From the NCBI GenBank assembly GCA_964584665.1, contig CAZPAO010000004.1, positions 69,382 through 133,381 of the forward strand: a stretch of DNA of 64,000 bases, in the 5' to 3' direction. This stretch comes from DASUBN01 sp964584665. Its GTDB lineage: Bacteria > Pseudomonadota > Gammaproteobacteria > Natronospirales > REEB76. Shown here piece by piece: positions 33,864 to 44,000 of this stretch (the stretch's first letter is position 1; every line of letters starts with the position of its first letter). A program made the translations under genes and the position numbers. The notes beneath the pieces are model-generated. The model did not search any database, was not told where the DNA came from, and saw only the letters and a program-made list of their open reading frames with translations.

Positions 33864-34772
33864 TCAGCGACGACCGATCTCTTCCACTGATATACGTGCC
33901 TTGATCCGCGGCTCCGGCTGCAGGGTGATGTGCTGTATGCCGTAGCTGTCGTGCAGGTGGCTGCAGAGGCCCCGGTAGACCGCTTCCCACTGGCCCAGTT
34001 CCTCGATGACCACGTGGGCGGAGAGAGACACGTCGCCGGAGGAGACGCTCCACACGTGCAGGTCGTGCACGGACCCCACCCCGTCCACCGCCGCCATGCT
34101 GCGGCCGATGGCTTCGAGGTCCAGGCCGCGGGGCACGCCCTCCAGCAGCACGTGAGCGGCGTCCGCCAGCAGGCGCAGGCTGGAGAAGAGGATGAGGAGG
34201 CCGATGAAGAGCGAGAGCAGCGGGTCTGCAGGCAACCAGCCCGTGTACCAGATGATGAGGCCCGCCACGAAGGCAGCGGCCGAGCCCAGCATGTCCCCCA
34301 GCACGTGCAGCAAGGTGGCCCGCAGGTTCAGGGAATCGCCACCGCCGCTTTCCAGCACTCTATATATGAGCAGGTTCACGCCGAGGCCAAGGGCGCCCAG
34401 CAGCATCACCGTGGGGGCCCGCACCGGCTGCGGGGTCTTGAGGCGTGACACCGCCTCGATGGCAAGCCAGGCCACGATGAGGAGCATGAAGAGGGTGTTC
34501 ACCAGCGCCGCCATCACTTCCACCCGGCCGAGGCCATAGGAGTGGCGGGCGGAAGCGGGGCGCTCGGCCATGATGGCGGCGAGTCCCGCCACAGCCAGCG
34601 CGAGGCCGTCGGTGGCCATGTGGCCCGCGTCACCCAGGAGCGCCAGGGAACCCGCGCGCCAGCCCGCCAGTGCCTCGATGCCGGCGAAGAGCAGCGTCAG
34701 GCCCAGGGCGAGCCCGTAGCGGCCACGGCCGCTGGAGTGCTCATGCGCATGGGAGTGGTGCTCGTGGGACAT
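33864..34772 (-). CDS. Cation diffusion facilitator (Zn/Co/Cd exporter, CzcD/ZitB-like)
   Basis: A 302-residue inner-membrane metal/proton antiporter. The N-terminus is His-rich (MSHEHHSHAHEHSS). TM2 carries HMATDGLALAVAG and TM5 HVLGDMLGSAAAF, which supply the His/Asp transport site (HxxxD in each). Six helices are followed by a cytosolic domain of about 85 residues. The His-rich leader and HD-HD site suggest zinc. ATG at 34772 is followed at once by the His cluster. It is divergent from an MBL-fold hydrolase gene. Confidence 0.9.
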   Translation of the reverse strand: MSHEHHSHAHEHSSGRGRYGLALGLTLLFAGIEALAGWRAGSLALLGDAGHMATDGLALAVAGLAAIMAERPASARHSYGLGRVEVMAALVNTLFMLLIVAWLAIEAVSRLKTPQPVRAPTVMLLGALGLGVNLLIYRVLESGGGDSLNLRATLLHVLGDMLGSAAAFVAGLIIWYTGWLPADPLLSLFIGLLILFSSLRLLADAAHVLLEGVPRGLDLEAIGRSMAAVDGVGSVHDLHVWSVSSGDVSLSAHVVIEELGQWEAVYRGLCSHLHDSYGIQHITLQPEPRIKARISVEEIGRR

Positions 34773-34827
34773 GGGACCAGTATAGATAAACTATGATGAC
34801 AGGCCGAATCGCCTGGGGGAGACCGTC

Positions 34828-35688
34828 ATGGCCCTGGAGATCACCGCGTTCTTCCACGCACCTTCTTCCACCTACAGTTACGTGCTGGCGGATGCGTCGG
34901 CCAAGCGTGCAGCGGTCATCGATCCGGCCCTCGACTACGACGCGGCCGCGGGCCGCACCGGCAGCCAGTCCGCCCAGCGCATCGTCGAGCACCTCAAGGG
35001 CCGTGGCTATGGCCTCGACTGGATCCTCGAGACCCATGCCCACGCGGACCATCTCAGCGCCGCGCAATTCCTGAAGCAAGAATGCGGCGGTAAGGTCGCC
35101 ATCGGCGAGGGCATCCGTGAGGTGCAGGCTGCCTTCAAGCAGCTCTATAACCTGGGCAAGGATTTCGCGACGGACGGCAGCCAGTTCGACCATCTCTTCA
35201 AGGATGGCGAGCGCTTCGTTCTCGGCGGTCTCAGCGTGGGCGTGATGGCCATGCCCGGGCACACCAGCGACGGCGTGGCTTACGTGGTGGAGGATGCGGC
35301 CTTCGTGGGTGACACGCTGTTCATGCCGGATTCCGGCACGGCCCGCGCCGACTTCCCGGGCGGCGATGCGGGCCGGCTGTACGATTCCATCCACCGGCTG
35401 CTGGCGTTGCCGGAAGACACGCGGCTCTTCATGTGCCACGACTACGCCGCCGGGGGCCGCGAACACCGCAACCAGACCACGGTGGGGGAGGAGCGGGCCG
35501 CCAACATCCACGTGAAGGACGGCGTCTCGCGGGAGGATTACGTGAAAGTGCGCCAGGGGCGCGATGCCGCGCTACCGGTGCCGGCGCTGCTCTTGCCCGC
35601 CATCCAGGTGAACATCCGCGCTGGGCGGATGCCTGAGCCGGAGGCCAACGGCACGGCTTACCTCAAGATACCGCTCGACAAGTTCTGA
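34828..35688 (+). CDS. MBL-fold metallo-hydrolase, persulfide dioxygenase-like
   Basis: A 286-residue metallo-beta-lactamase-fold protein. The metal motif is THAHADH in LETHAHADHLSAA, with further ligands in MPGHTSDG, GDTLFMPDSGTARADFPGGDA and MCHDY. The SGTARADFPGGDA segment is typical of ETHE1/Blh-type persulfide dioxygenases and their homologues, which oxidise glutathione persulfide. Glyoxalase II is less likely because of this segment. No sulfide:quinone reductase gene is adjacent; a rhodanese gene lies elsewhere in the window. A shared terminator follows. Confidence 0.85.
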   Translation: MALEITAFFHAPSSTYSYVLADASAKRAAVIDPALDYDAAAGRTGSQSAQRIVEHLKGRGYGLDWILETHAHADHLSAAQFLKQECGGKVAIGEGIREVQAAFKQLYNLGKDFATDGSQFDHLFKDGERFVLGGLSVGVMAMPGHTSDGVAYVVEDAAFVGDTLFMPDSGTARADFPGGDAGRLYDSIHRLLALPEDTRLFMCHDYAAGGREHRNQTTVGEERAANIHVKDGVSREDYVKVRQGRDAALPVPALLLPAIQVNIRAGRMPEPEANGTAYLKIPLDKF

Positions 35689-35694
35689 ATCGCC

Positions 35695-35722
35695 AAAAAA
35701 GACGCCGCCTTTCGGCGGCGTC
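35695..35722. terminator. Bidirectional terminator between MBL gene and hppA
   Basis: A perfect 9-bp stem, GACGCCGCC (35701-35709) and GGCGGCGTC (35714-35722), with a TTTC loop. On the minus strand it is followed by TTTTTT, giving hppA a strong terminator; on the plus strand the tail is CTCATC. Confidence 0.85.
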
Positions 35723-35745
35723 CTCATCGAGTTCACAAACTTGGC

Positions 35746-37773
<2,028 letters not shown>

Positions 37774-37815
37774 CTAACTCTCCCTAAAGCTTGATTGGGA
37801 TGATTATGGAAACGA

Positions 37816-39081
37816 TCAGACCTTGAACTCGTTCTTTAGCTTCTTGCGCACGCCCAGGTTCTTGAGCCGGGCGTACTGGGGGACCCCATCTTTATAGGGC
37901 GGATAATCCTCCCCCTGGATGAGCGGCGCAAGGTAGCGGCGGCCGGCGGCGGTGATGCCGAAGCCGTCCTCGGTGATGAAATCCCGCGGCATGAACTTCT
38001 CGTGGTTGGCCACGTCAGCCAGTCTGGCCACGCCCACCGCCCACTTATAGGGCTTGTTCGACTTGCGCACGATGGTGGGCATGATGGCGTTGTGGCCCTT
38101 CAGGGCCAGCTCCACCGCTGCCTTGCCGACCGCGTAGGACTGTTCCACATCCACCTTGCTGGCGATGTGCCGGGCCGAACGCTGGAGGTAATCCGCGAGA
38201 GCCCAGTGGTATTTCAGCTTGAGTTCGGATTTCACCAGGGCTGCCAGGGTCGGCGCCACGCCGCCCAACTGGGCATGGCCGAAGGCGTCGCGGGTGCCGG
38301 CTTCCGCCAGGAAACCGCCGTCCGGGTTGCGCACGCCCTCGGAGGCCACCACCACGCAGTAGCCGTATTGCTCCACGCAGGCTTTCACGCGGGCGAGGAA
38401 GGCGGCCTGGTCGAACTTGATCTCGGGGAACAGGATGATGTGGGGCGCGTCGCCGGCCTTCTCGGCGGCGAGCCCACCAGCGGCGGCGATCCAGCCCGCG
38501 TGGCGGCCCATCACCTCGAGGATGAACACCTTGGTGGAGGTCTTGGCCATGGAGGCTACGTCCAGCGCGCACTCCTTGGTGGAGACGGCCACGTATTTCG
38601 CCACCGAACCGAAGCCGGGGCAGCAGTCGGTCACGGCAAGGTCGTTGTCCACGGTCTTCGGCACGTGGATGGCCTGCAGGGGATAGCCGAGTTTCTCGGA
38701 GAGTTGGGATACCTTGAGGCAGGTGTCGGCGGAGTCGCCGCCACCGTTATAGAAGAAGTAGCCGATGTCATGGGCCTTGAACACTTCTATGAGACGCTCG
38801 TACTGGGCGCGGTTCTCCTCCAGGCCCTTCAGCTTGTAGCGGCAGGAACCGAAGGCGCCGCCGGGCGTATGGCGCAGGGCCCTGATCACGGTCGGGCTCT
38901 CGCGGCTGGTGTCTATGAGGTCCTCGGTGAGGGCGCCGATGATGCCGTTGCGGCCTGCGTAGACCTTGCCGATGCGGTTCTTGTGCTTGCGGGCGGTCTC
39001 GATGACGCCGCAGGCGGAGGCATTGATCACGGCGGTGACTCCGCCGGACTGGGCATAGAAGGCGTTGCGTCTGGAACCCAT
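37816..39081 (-). CDS. pfp: Pyrophosphate-dependent 6-phosphofructokinase
   Basis: A 421-residue enzyme that reversibly phosphorylates fructose 6-phosphate with PPi. The N-terminal QSGGVTAVINAS and FYNGGGDSADT (phosphodonor site, 113-117) and PKTVDNDL at 141-148 are visible. The Lys of PKTVDND marks PPi-dependent members, in place of the TIDND pattern of ATP enzymes. EVMGRHAGWIAA is the substrate-binding motif. The neighbouring hppA uses the same phosphodonor, and such pairs are known in methanotrophs. It may be the only phosphofructokinase in the cell, which cannot be checked here. ATG at 39081 is the first Met of the conserved region. Confidence 0.92.
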   Translation of the reverse strand: MGSRRNAFYAQSGGVTAVINASACGVIETARKHKNRIGKVYAGRNGIIGALTEDLIDTSRESPTVIRALRHTPGGAFGSCRYKLKGLEENRAQYERLIEVFKAHDIGYFFYNGGGDSADTCLKVSQLSEKLGYPLQAIHVPKTVDNDLAVTDCCPGFGSVAKYVAVSTKECALDVASMAKTSTKVFILEVMGRHAGWIAAAGGLAAEKAGDAPHIILFPEIKFDQAAFLARVKACVEQYGYCVVVASEGVRNPDGGFLAEAGTRDAFGHAQLGGVAPTLAALVKSELKLKYHWALADYLQRSARHIASKVDVEQSYAVGKAAVELALKGHNAIMPTIVRKSNKPYKWAVGVARLADVANHEKFMPRDFITEDGFGITAAGRRYLAPLIQGEDYPPYKDGVPQYARLKNLGVRKKLKNEFKV

Positions 39082-39173
39082 TGTTTTGCTTGCTCTTTAT
39101 CGGTGGAGGTGGGGCGGCCGCGCCGGACCCCGGATTCTACCGGGGGGCTGCGAGGACATAAACAGGTCATCGG

Positions 39174-39189
39174 TGTGACGGGCGTCACA
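39174..39189. promoter_or_regulatory. CRP-type binding site upstream of the secretion locus
   Basis: TGTGACGGGCGTCACA contains perfect CRP half-sites, TGTGA and TCACA, with a 6-bp spacer. It lies 93 nt upstream of pfp and 164 nt upstream of the two-partner secretion transporter gene in a 271-nt divergent gap. If TAGAGT at 39241-39246 is the -10 box of the transporter operon, the site would be centred near -71.5, a classic class I position. That promoter assignment is tentative. The same gap has a shorter inverted repeat, GGAAA (39224-39228) with TTTCC (39234-39238). Confidence 0.6.
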
Positions 39190-39352
39190 GCCCAAGAGAC
39201 GGGCGGTTGTTAAAAAGTATCCCGGAAATGACGTTTCCAGTAGAGTAAACAGGCGTTTAGGACTTCGTCGCCGGAAGGGGCGGTGGACCGGCACATCAGG
39301 GGTGCCGGAGGTCTCTAAGGGCTGCTCTATCAACGACTTGGGGAGGGGATCA

Positions 39353-41026
39353 GTGAAGGGTGTCCTGCGTTCCGCGGTGGCCTGCTTGGCCGCCTATGCC
39401 ATCTCCATGCCGCTCTTCGCGGCTCCCGCTCCGTCGAGCCCGACACCCGGCCAGGTGCAATCCACCCTGCCGACCCAACCCGCGCAGCCGAAGAAGGCAC
39501 CGCCGCCTTCCGCGAACAGCGGCCCGACCAACGTCGCGGGCGTCGCCCCCGGCGGCCCGACTTTCAGGATCAACAGCTTCACCATCGAGGGCAACAGCGC
39601 CATCCCCACCGCGGAGCTGCAGGCGCAGATCGCCGCCTACGTGGGCAAGGACATGACCCTGTCCCAGCTCTACGACGTGGCGGACGTGCTCACCCGCTAT
39701 TACCGCAGCAAGGGCTACGGCCTCGCCTACGTGGCGCCGCCGGCGCAGAAGCTCTCCGCCGGCAACGTGCGCCTGCAGGTGGTGGAAGGCCGCATCGGCC
39801 ATGTCTCGATCCTCGGCAACGACCGCACCCGCACCGGCGTGCTGGCCCGCCGCACCGCGGGCCTGAACCCCGGCGACACCTACACCGACGCCGCGGCCGA
39901 GCGCGCGGCGCTGCTCATGAACGACATCCCGGGCGAGCAGGCCCACGTCACCGTGAGCCCCGGCACCGAAGCCGGCACTTCAGACCTCGTGTTCAACGTG
40001 GACGAGCGTGGCTATAACGGCGATGTCTCGCTGGACAACTACGGCCGCGACGCCATCGGCCGCTGGCGCCTCAGCGCCGACGCCGACGTCAACAGCCTCA
40101 CCGGCAGCGGCGACCAGCTCTCCGCCGGCATCACCCATGCGGAAGGCAACCTGCTGAACTTCGGCAAGCTCGGCTACCTGCTCCCGGTCGGCTCCAGCAG
40201 CAGCTTCGGCGTCAACTTCAACCGTGCCTTCTATCACGTGGGCGGCCCGGTATTCGGCCCGCTCGGCATCGAGGGCAGCACCCAGAACGCCGGCATCAAC
40301 TGGCAGTACGCCGAGATCCGCACCCAGGCCCAGAGCCTGTACTGGGGCGTGGGCGTGACCCACAACACCAGCAAGAGCGAGGCCGGTCCCGTGACCACGG
40401 TGACCACCAACATCACGCTGCTCCAGCTCACCATGCTCTACAACCGCCAGTACGCGGACCAGAGCTACTACAACCTGAACGGCACGCTCTGGACCAACGG
40501 CAAGAGCAACAGCGCCGGCAACCTGAACGACGCCGAGAAGTTCCACTTCGAGTTCGACGGCAGCTACGTGAAGCCCTTCGCCGACGTGTGGGACTTCATC
40601 GGCCAGGGTTCGGTGGCCTACTCGGCGGACACGCTGGTGGACGGCGACAAGTATTCCCTGGGCGGCCCCGGCAACGTGCGTGGTTTCCAGTCCGCCGAGG
40701 CGCGCGGCGACCGCGGCCTGTTCGGTTCCGTGGAGCTGCAACGCACCTTCGTGCCCAGCGTGAAGTTCCCGCTGGCCTGGGGCGTGTTCCTGGACAGCGG
40801 CAAGGCCTGGACCAAGGCCGTCGGCCTCATCCCGGCTTCGGACGAGACGCTCACCAGCATCGGCACCGAACTGCAGCTGCTGCCCTCCGGCACCGGCTGG
40901 ACCGCGCGCCTGCAGGCGGCCTGGGCCATCGGCAGCACCCGCCCCAGCGACGACACGCCGGACCGGACGGTGCACGACGTGGACCGTGGGCCGCACCTGT
41001 GGTTCACGCTCGGCAAGACTTTCTGA
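39353..41026 (+). CDS. Two-partner secretion outer membrane transporter (TpsB, ShlB/FhaC family)
   Basis: A 557-residue outer membrane protein that exports the large exoprotein encoded next to it. The signal peptide (cleavage near residue 24, LFAAP) leads into a Pro-rich linker. POTRA_2 follows, with FRINSFTIEGNSAIPTAELQ and LTRYYRSKGYGLAYV, then a second POTRA and a 16-stranded barrel. The L6 loop motif VRGF is in GPGNVRGFQSAEARG, and the protein ends in TLGKTF with a terminal Phe. The start is GTG at 39353 with GGGAGGGG a few bases upstream; a longer in-frame start would weaken the signal peptide. The exoprotein gene follows after 52 nt. Confidence 0.92.
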   Translation: MKGVLRSAVACLAAYAISMPLFAAPAPSSPTPGQVQSTLPTQPAQPKKAPPPSANSGPTNVAGVAPGGPTFRINSFTIEGNSAIPTAELQAQIAAYVGKDMTLSQLYDVADVLTRYYRSKGYGLAYVAPPAQKLSAGNVRLQVVEGRIGHVSILGNDRTRTGVLARRTAGLNPGDTYTDAAAERAALLMNDIPGEQAHVTVSPGTEAGTSDLVFNVDERGYNGDVSLDNYGRDAIGRWRLSADADVNSLTGSGDQLSAGITHAEGNLLNFGKLGYLLPVGSSSSFGVNFNRAFYHVGGPVFGPLGIEGSTQNAGINWQYAEIRTQAQSLYWGVGVTHNTSKSEAGPVTTVTTNITLLQLTMLYNRQYADQSYYNLNGTLWTNGKSNSAGNLNDAEKFHFEFDGSYVKPFADVWDFIGQGSVAYSADTLVDGDKYSLGGPGNVRGFQSAEARGDRGLFGSVELQRTFVPSVKFPLAWGVFLDSGKAWTKAVGLIPASDETLTSIGTELQLLPSGTGWTARLQAAWAIGSTRPSDDTPDRTVHDVDRGPHLWFTLGKTF

Positions 41027-41078
41027 ATCAACACACGATCTGGACTCCCGCTAGGGACACGGAATCGAGGATAGAGAC

Positions 41079-44000
41079 ATGGCAACCCGCAAACTGAACG
41101 CCCATCCCCTGAACTCGCTGCTGCGCTCGGCGCTGACGCGAACCGCGGCCGGAGCCCTCGGCGCCACGGCGCCCTTGATGGCGCTCGCCAACCCGAGCGG
41201 CGGCCAGGTGGTCGGCGGTTCCGCCACCATCAACGCGCCCTCCGGCAACGGCCTGGTCATCAACCAGAACTCGCAGCGCGCGGTCATCGACTGGCAGCAG
41301 TTCAGCGTGGGCAGCAACGAGTACGTGCAGTTCGTGCAGCCGAACAGCTCCTCGGTTGTGCTGAACAAGGTCATCGGCGGCAGCCCGTCCAGCATCTTCG
41401 GCGACATCAAGGCCAACGGCCAGGTGTTCCTGGTGAACCCGAACGGCGTGTACTTCGCGCCCGGCTCCAGCATCGACGTGCAGGGTCTCGTCGCCAGCAC
41501 CCTCGACATGGACAGCGCCGCCTTCATGCGCGGCAAGAACGTGTTCAGCCGCGCGCAGGGCTCCTCAGCCGCGACCGTCGTCAACCAGGGCAACATCGTG
41601 ACCGCCCGCGGCGGCTACGTGGTGCTGGCAGGTGACTACGTGGAGAACGACGGCAGCATCAACGCCCAGGCCGGGCGCGTGGTGCTCGCCGCCGGCAACA
41701 GCGCGACCCTCACCCTCGATCGCAGCCAGCTCGTGAGCTACGTGGTGGACAGCGCCACCCTGGCGCACCTGGCGGGCGTGGAGAACACGGGCAGCATCAC
41801 CGCCAACGGCGGCGGCGTCATCATGACCGCCGACGTGGCCAACGCGCTCACCGCCACCGCGGTGAACAACTCCGGCCTGGTCATGGCGCAGTCGGCACGC
41901 AACGAAAAGGGCACCATCGTGCTGCTGGCCAAGGGCGGCGACATCGAGAACAGCGGCACGCTGGATGCGAGCGCGGCGGCCAACGCCGCCGGCGTGGCCG
42001 GTGGTAGCGTGATCATCCGTGGCGACAAGATTACCCGGCTCGACCCCACTTCCGTGATCAGCACCGTCGGCAACCAGGCCCACGGCGGCTTCATCGAGCT
42101 CTCGGGCCATCAGCTGGCCGTCAGAGGTAACGTTACAGCGGGTCGGCAGGGCAACCTGCTCATAGACCCGGCTACCATCAACATCGTCTCCGGTACGAAC
42201 CACAACTCAGTGTCAGCCGGCATCGGCACAATCGGCACCGGCTTCATCGAGAGCAAGCTCAATGCCGGCAGCAACGTGGCGATCTTGGCCTCCAACGCCA
42301 TCCAGCACGTGAGCGGCACCGACATCACGGCCACCGGCACCGGCAACCTCACCCTCGCCATCGGCACAGTCGGCGGCGGCAGCTGTGGCATCGGAGGCAT
42401 CTGCGTCGGTCACGGCAGCCCGAGCATCAACCGCTTCGCCGGCAGCATCAACCTGAGTGGACTCCCCATCAGCATCCACGGTGATTTGGTCATCGACGCC
42501 GGCGGCAATAGCGGCGGACAGATCAGCATGGTCGCCGCCTCTGCCAAGTCCATCACCCTGCACGCCGGACAGATCGGCGTGGCCGGCGCGCTCTCCGCTT
42601 CCGGCGGTGGCATCAGCATCAGCGGTAGGACCGGCGCCGGCCAGGCGGGTATCACCATCACCGGCGCAGTCACCGCCACCGGCGCCTTCAAGGCCAGTTT
42701 CAGCAACGAGGGTGGCGCCAACGTCGGCACCGTGACCCTGCACAAGGTCACCGCCAAGAGCATCAACGTGAACGCTGGCATCATCCATGCCCTCGGTACC
42801 CTGCACGCCACTGGCACGGGCACCAACGACGGCGTGAAATTGTTCGCATTCGGCAACGGCAGCAGTTCGGCCGAGGCCGCACCGAACGGCCCACAGATCA
42901 GCACCAAGAAAGTCATCGCCGACCACGGCGGCATCGATATCGAGACCCAGAACGGTTCCGGCAGCAGTGTCATCACTGTCAACGGGAACCTGCAAGCATC
43001 TCACGGCATCGTGGAACTCTTCACCAGCGGCAACCCGCACTTCGGTGGCAACATCACCGTCACCGGCAACATCACCGGCTCGAACGTGAGGGTGGATGCG
43101 AACGGCATCGGCAGCGCCGGCGGCAAGGTCAACATCACCGGCAACATCATCGCCACCGACGCCAACAACGCCACCGACGTCAGCATCAGTGCAGCCGACG
43201 GCGCAGGCAACGGCGTGGTGACCATCAACGGCACCATCACCGCGGCCCGCGGCGTGACCATCAACGCCTCCGGCGGCGCGGCCGCCATCACGGTCGGCGC
43301 CATCACCGCCAACACCCACGGTTGCAGCGGCGAGTGCGGTACCGCGAACGTGGACCTGGAAGCCAGCAACGGCACGGTCACCGCCACCGGCGACATCGTG
43401 CTGGTGAAGGATCCTGCGCGCCAGGGCCAGGTGTTCATGCGGGGCAAGAGCCTGCAGTTCGGCAACATCACCGCGCTCGGCGGCTCCATCAGCCTGGACG
43501 CCAATACCACCGCCGCGGGCGGCGCCAACATCGTGCAGACCAGCGGCAAGACCCTGAAGGCCGGGCAGATCAACGTCGACCTGAACGCCTCCTACGGCGG
43601 CCACATCAATCTCTTCAACCTGACCGCCTCCTCGGCGGCGCATCCGGCGGGCATCGAGATCACCGCCCGCAGCAACCAGGGCAGCGACCTGATCAACGTG
43701 GGCGGCAACATCACCGTCAACGGCAAGGGCGGCCATGGGCTCAGCAGCGGCATGCCGGGCATCGGTATCGGCATGCCGGTGGCGGCTTATCTCGTCATCG
43801 GCGCCAGCGGCAGCGCGGAAGCGGCCAGCAAGGTCAACGTGACGGGCACCATCAACGTCGTCGGCCATGCCGGCGTGATCAACTTCAACCAGAGCCTCTG
43901 CGGCGCCGGCAGCGGCTGCGAATCCGGACGCCAGCCCGGCATACACGGCCAGATCACCGGCGGCCTCGCTGAAGTGCGGATCAATGCCAACGGCAGCAAC

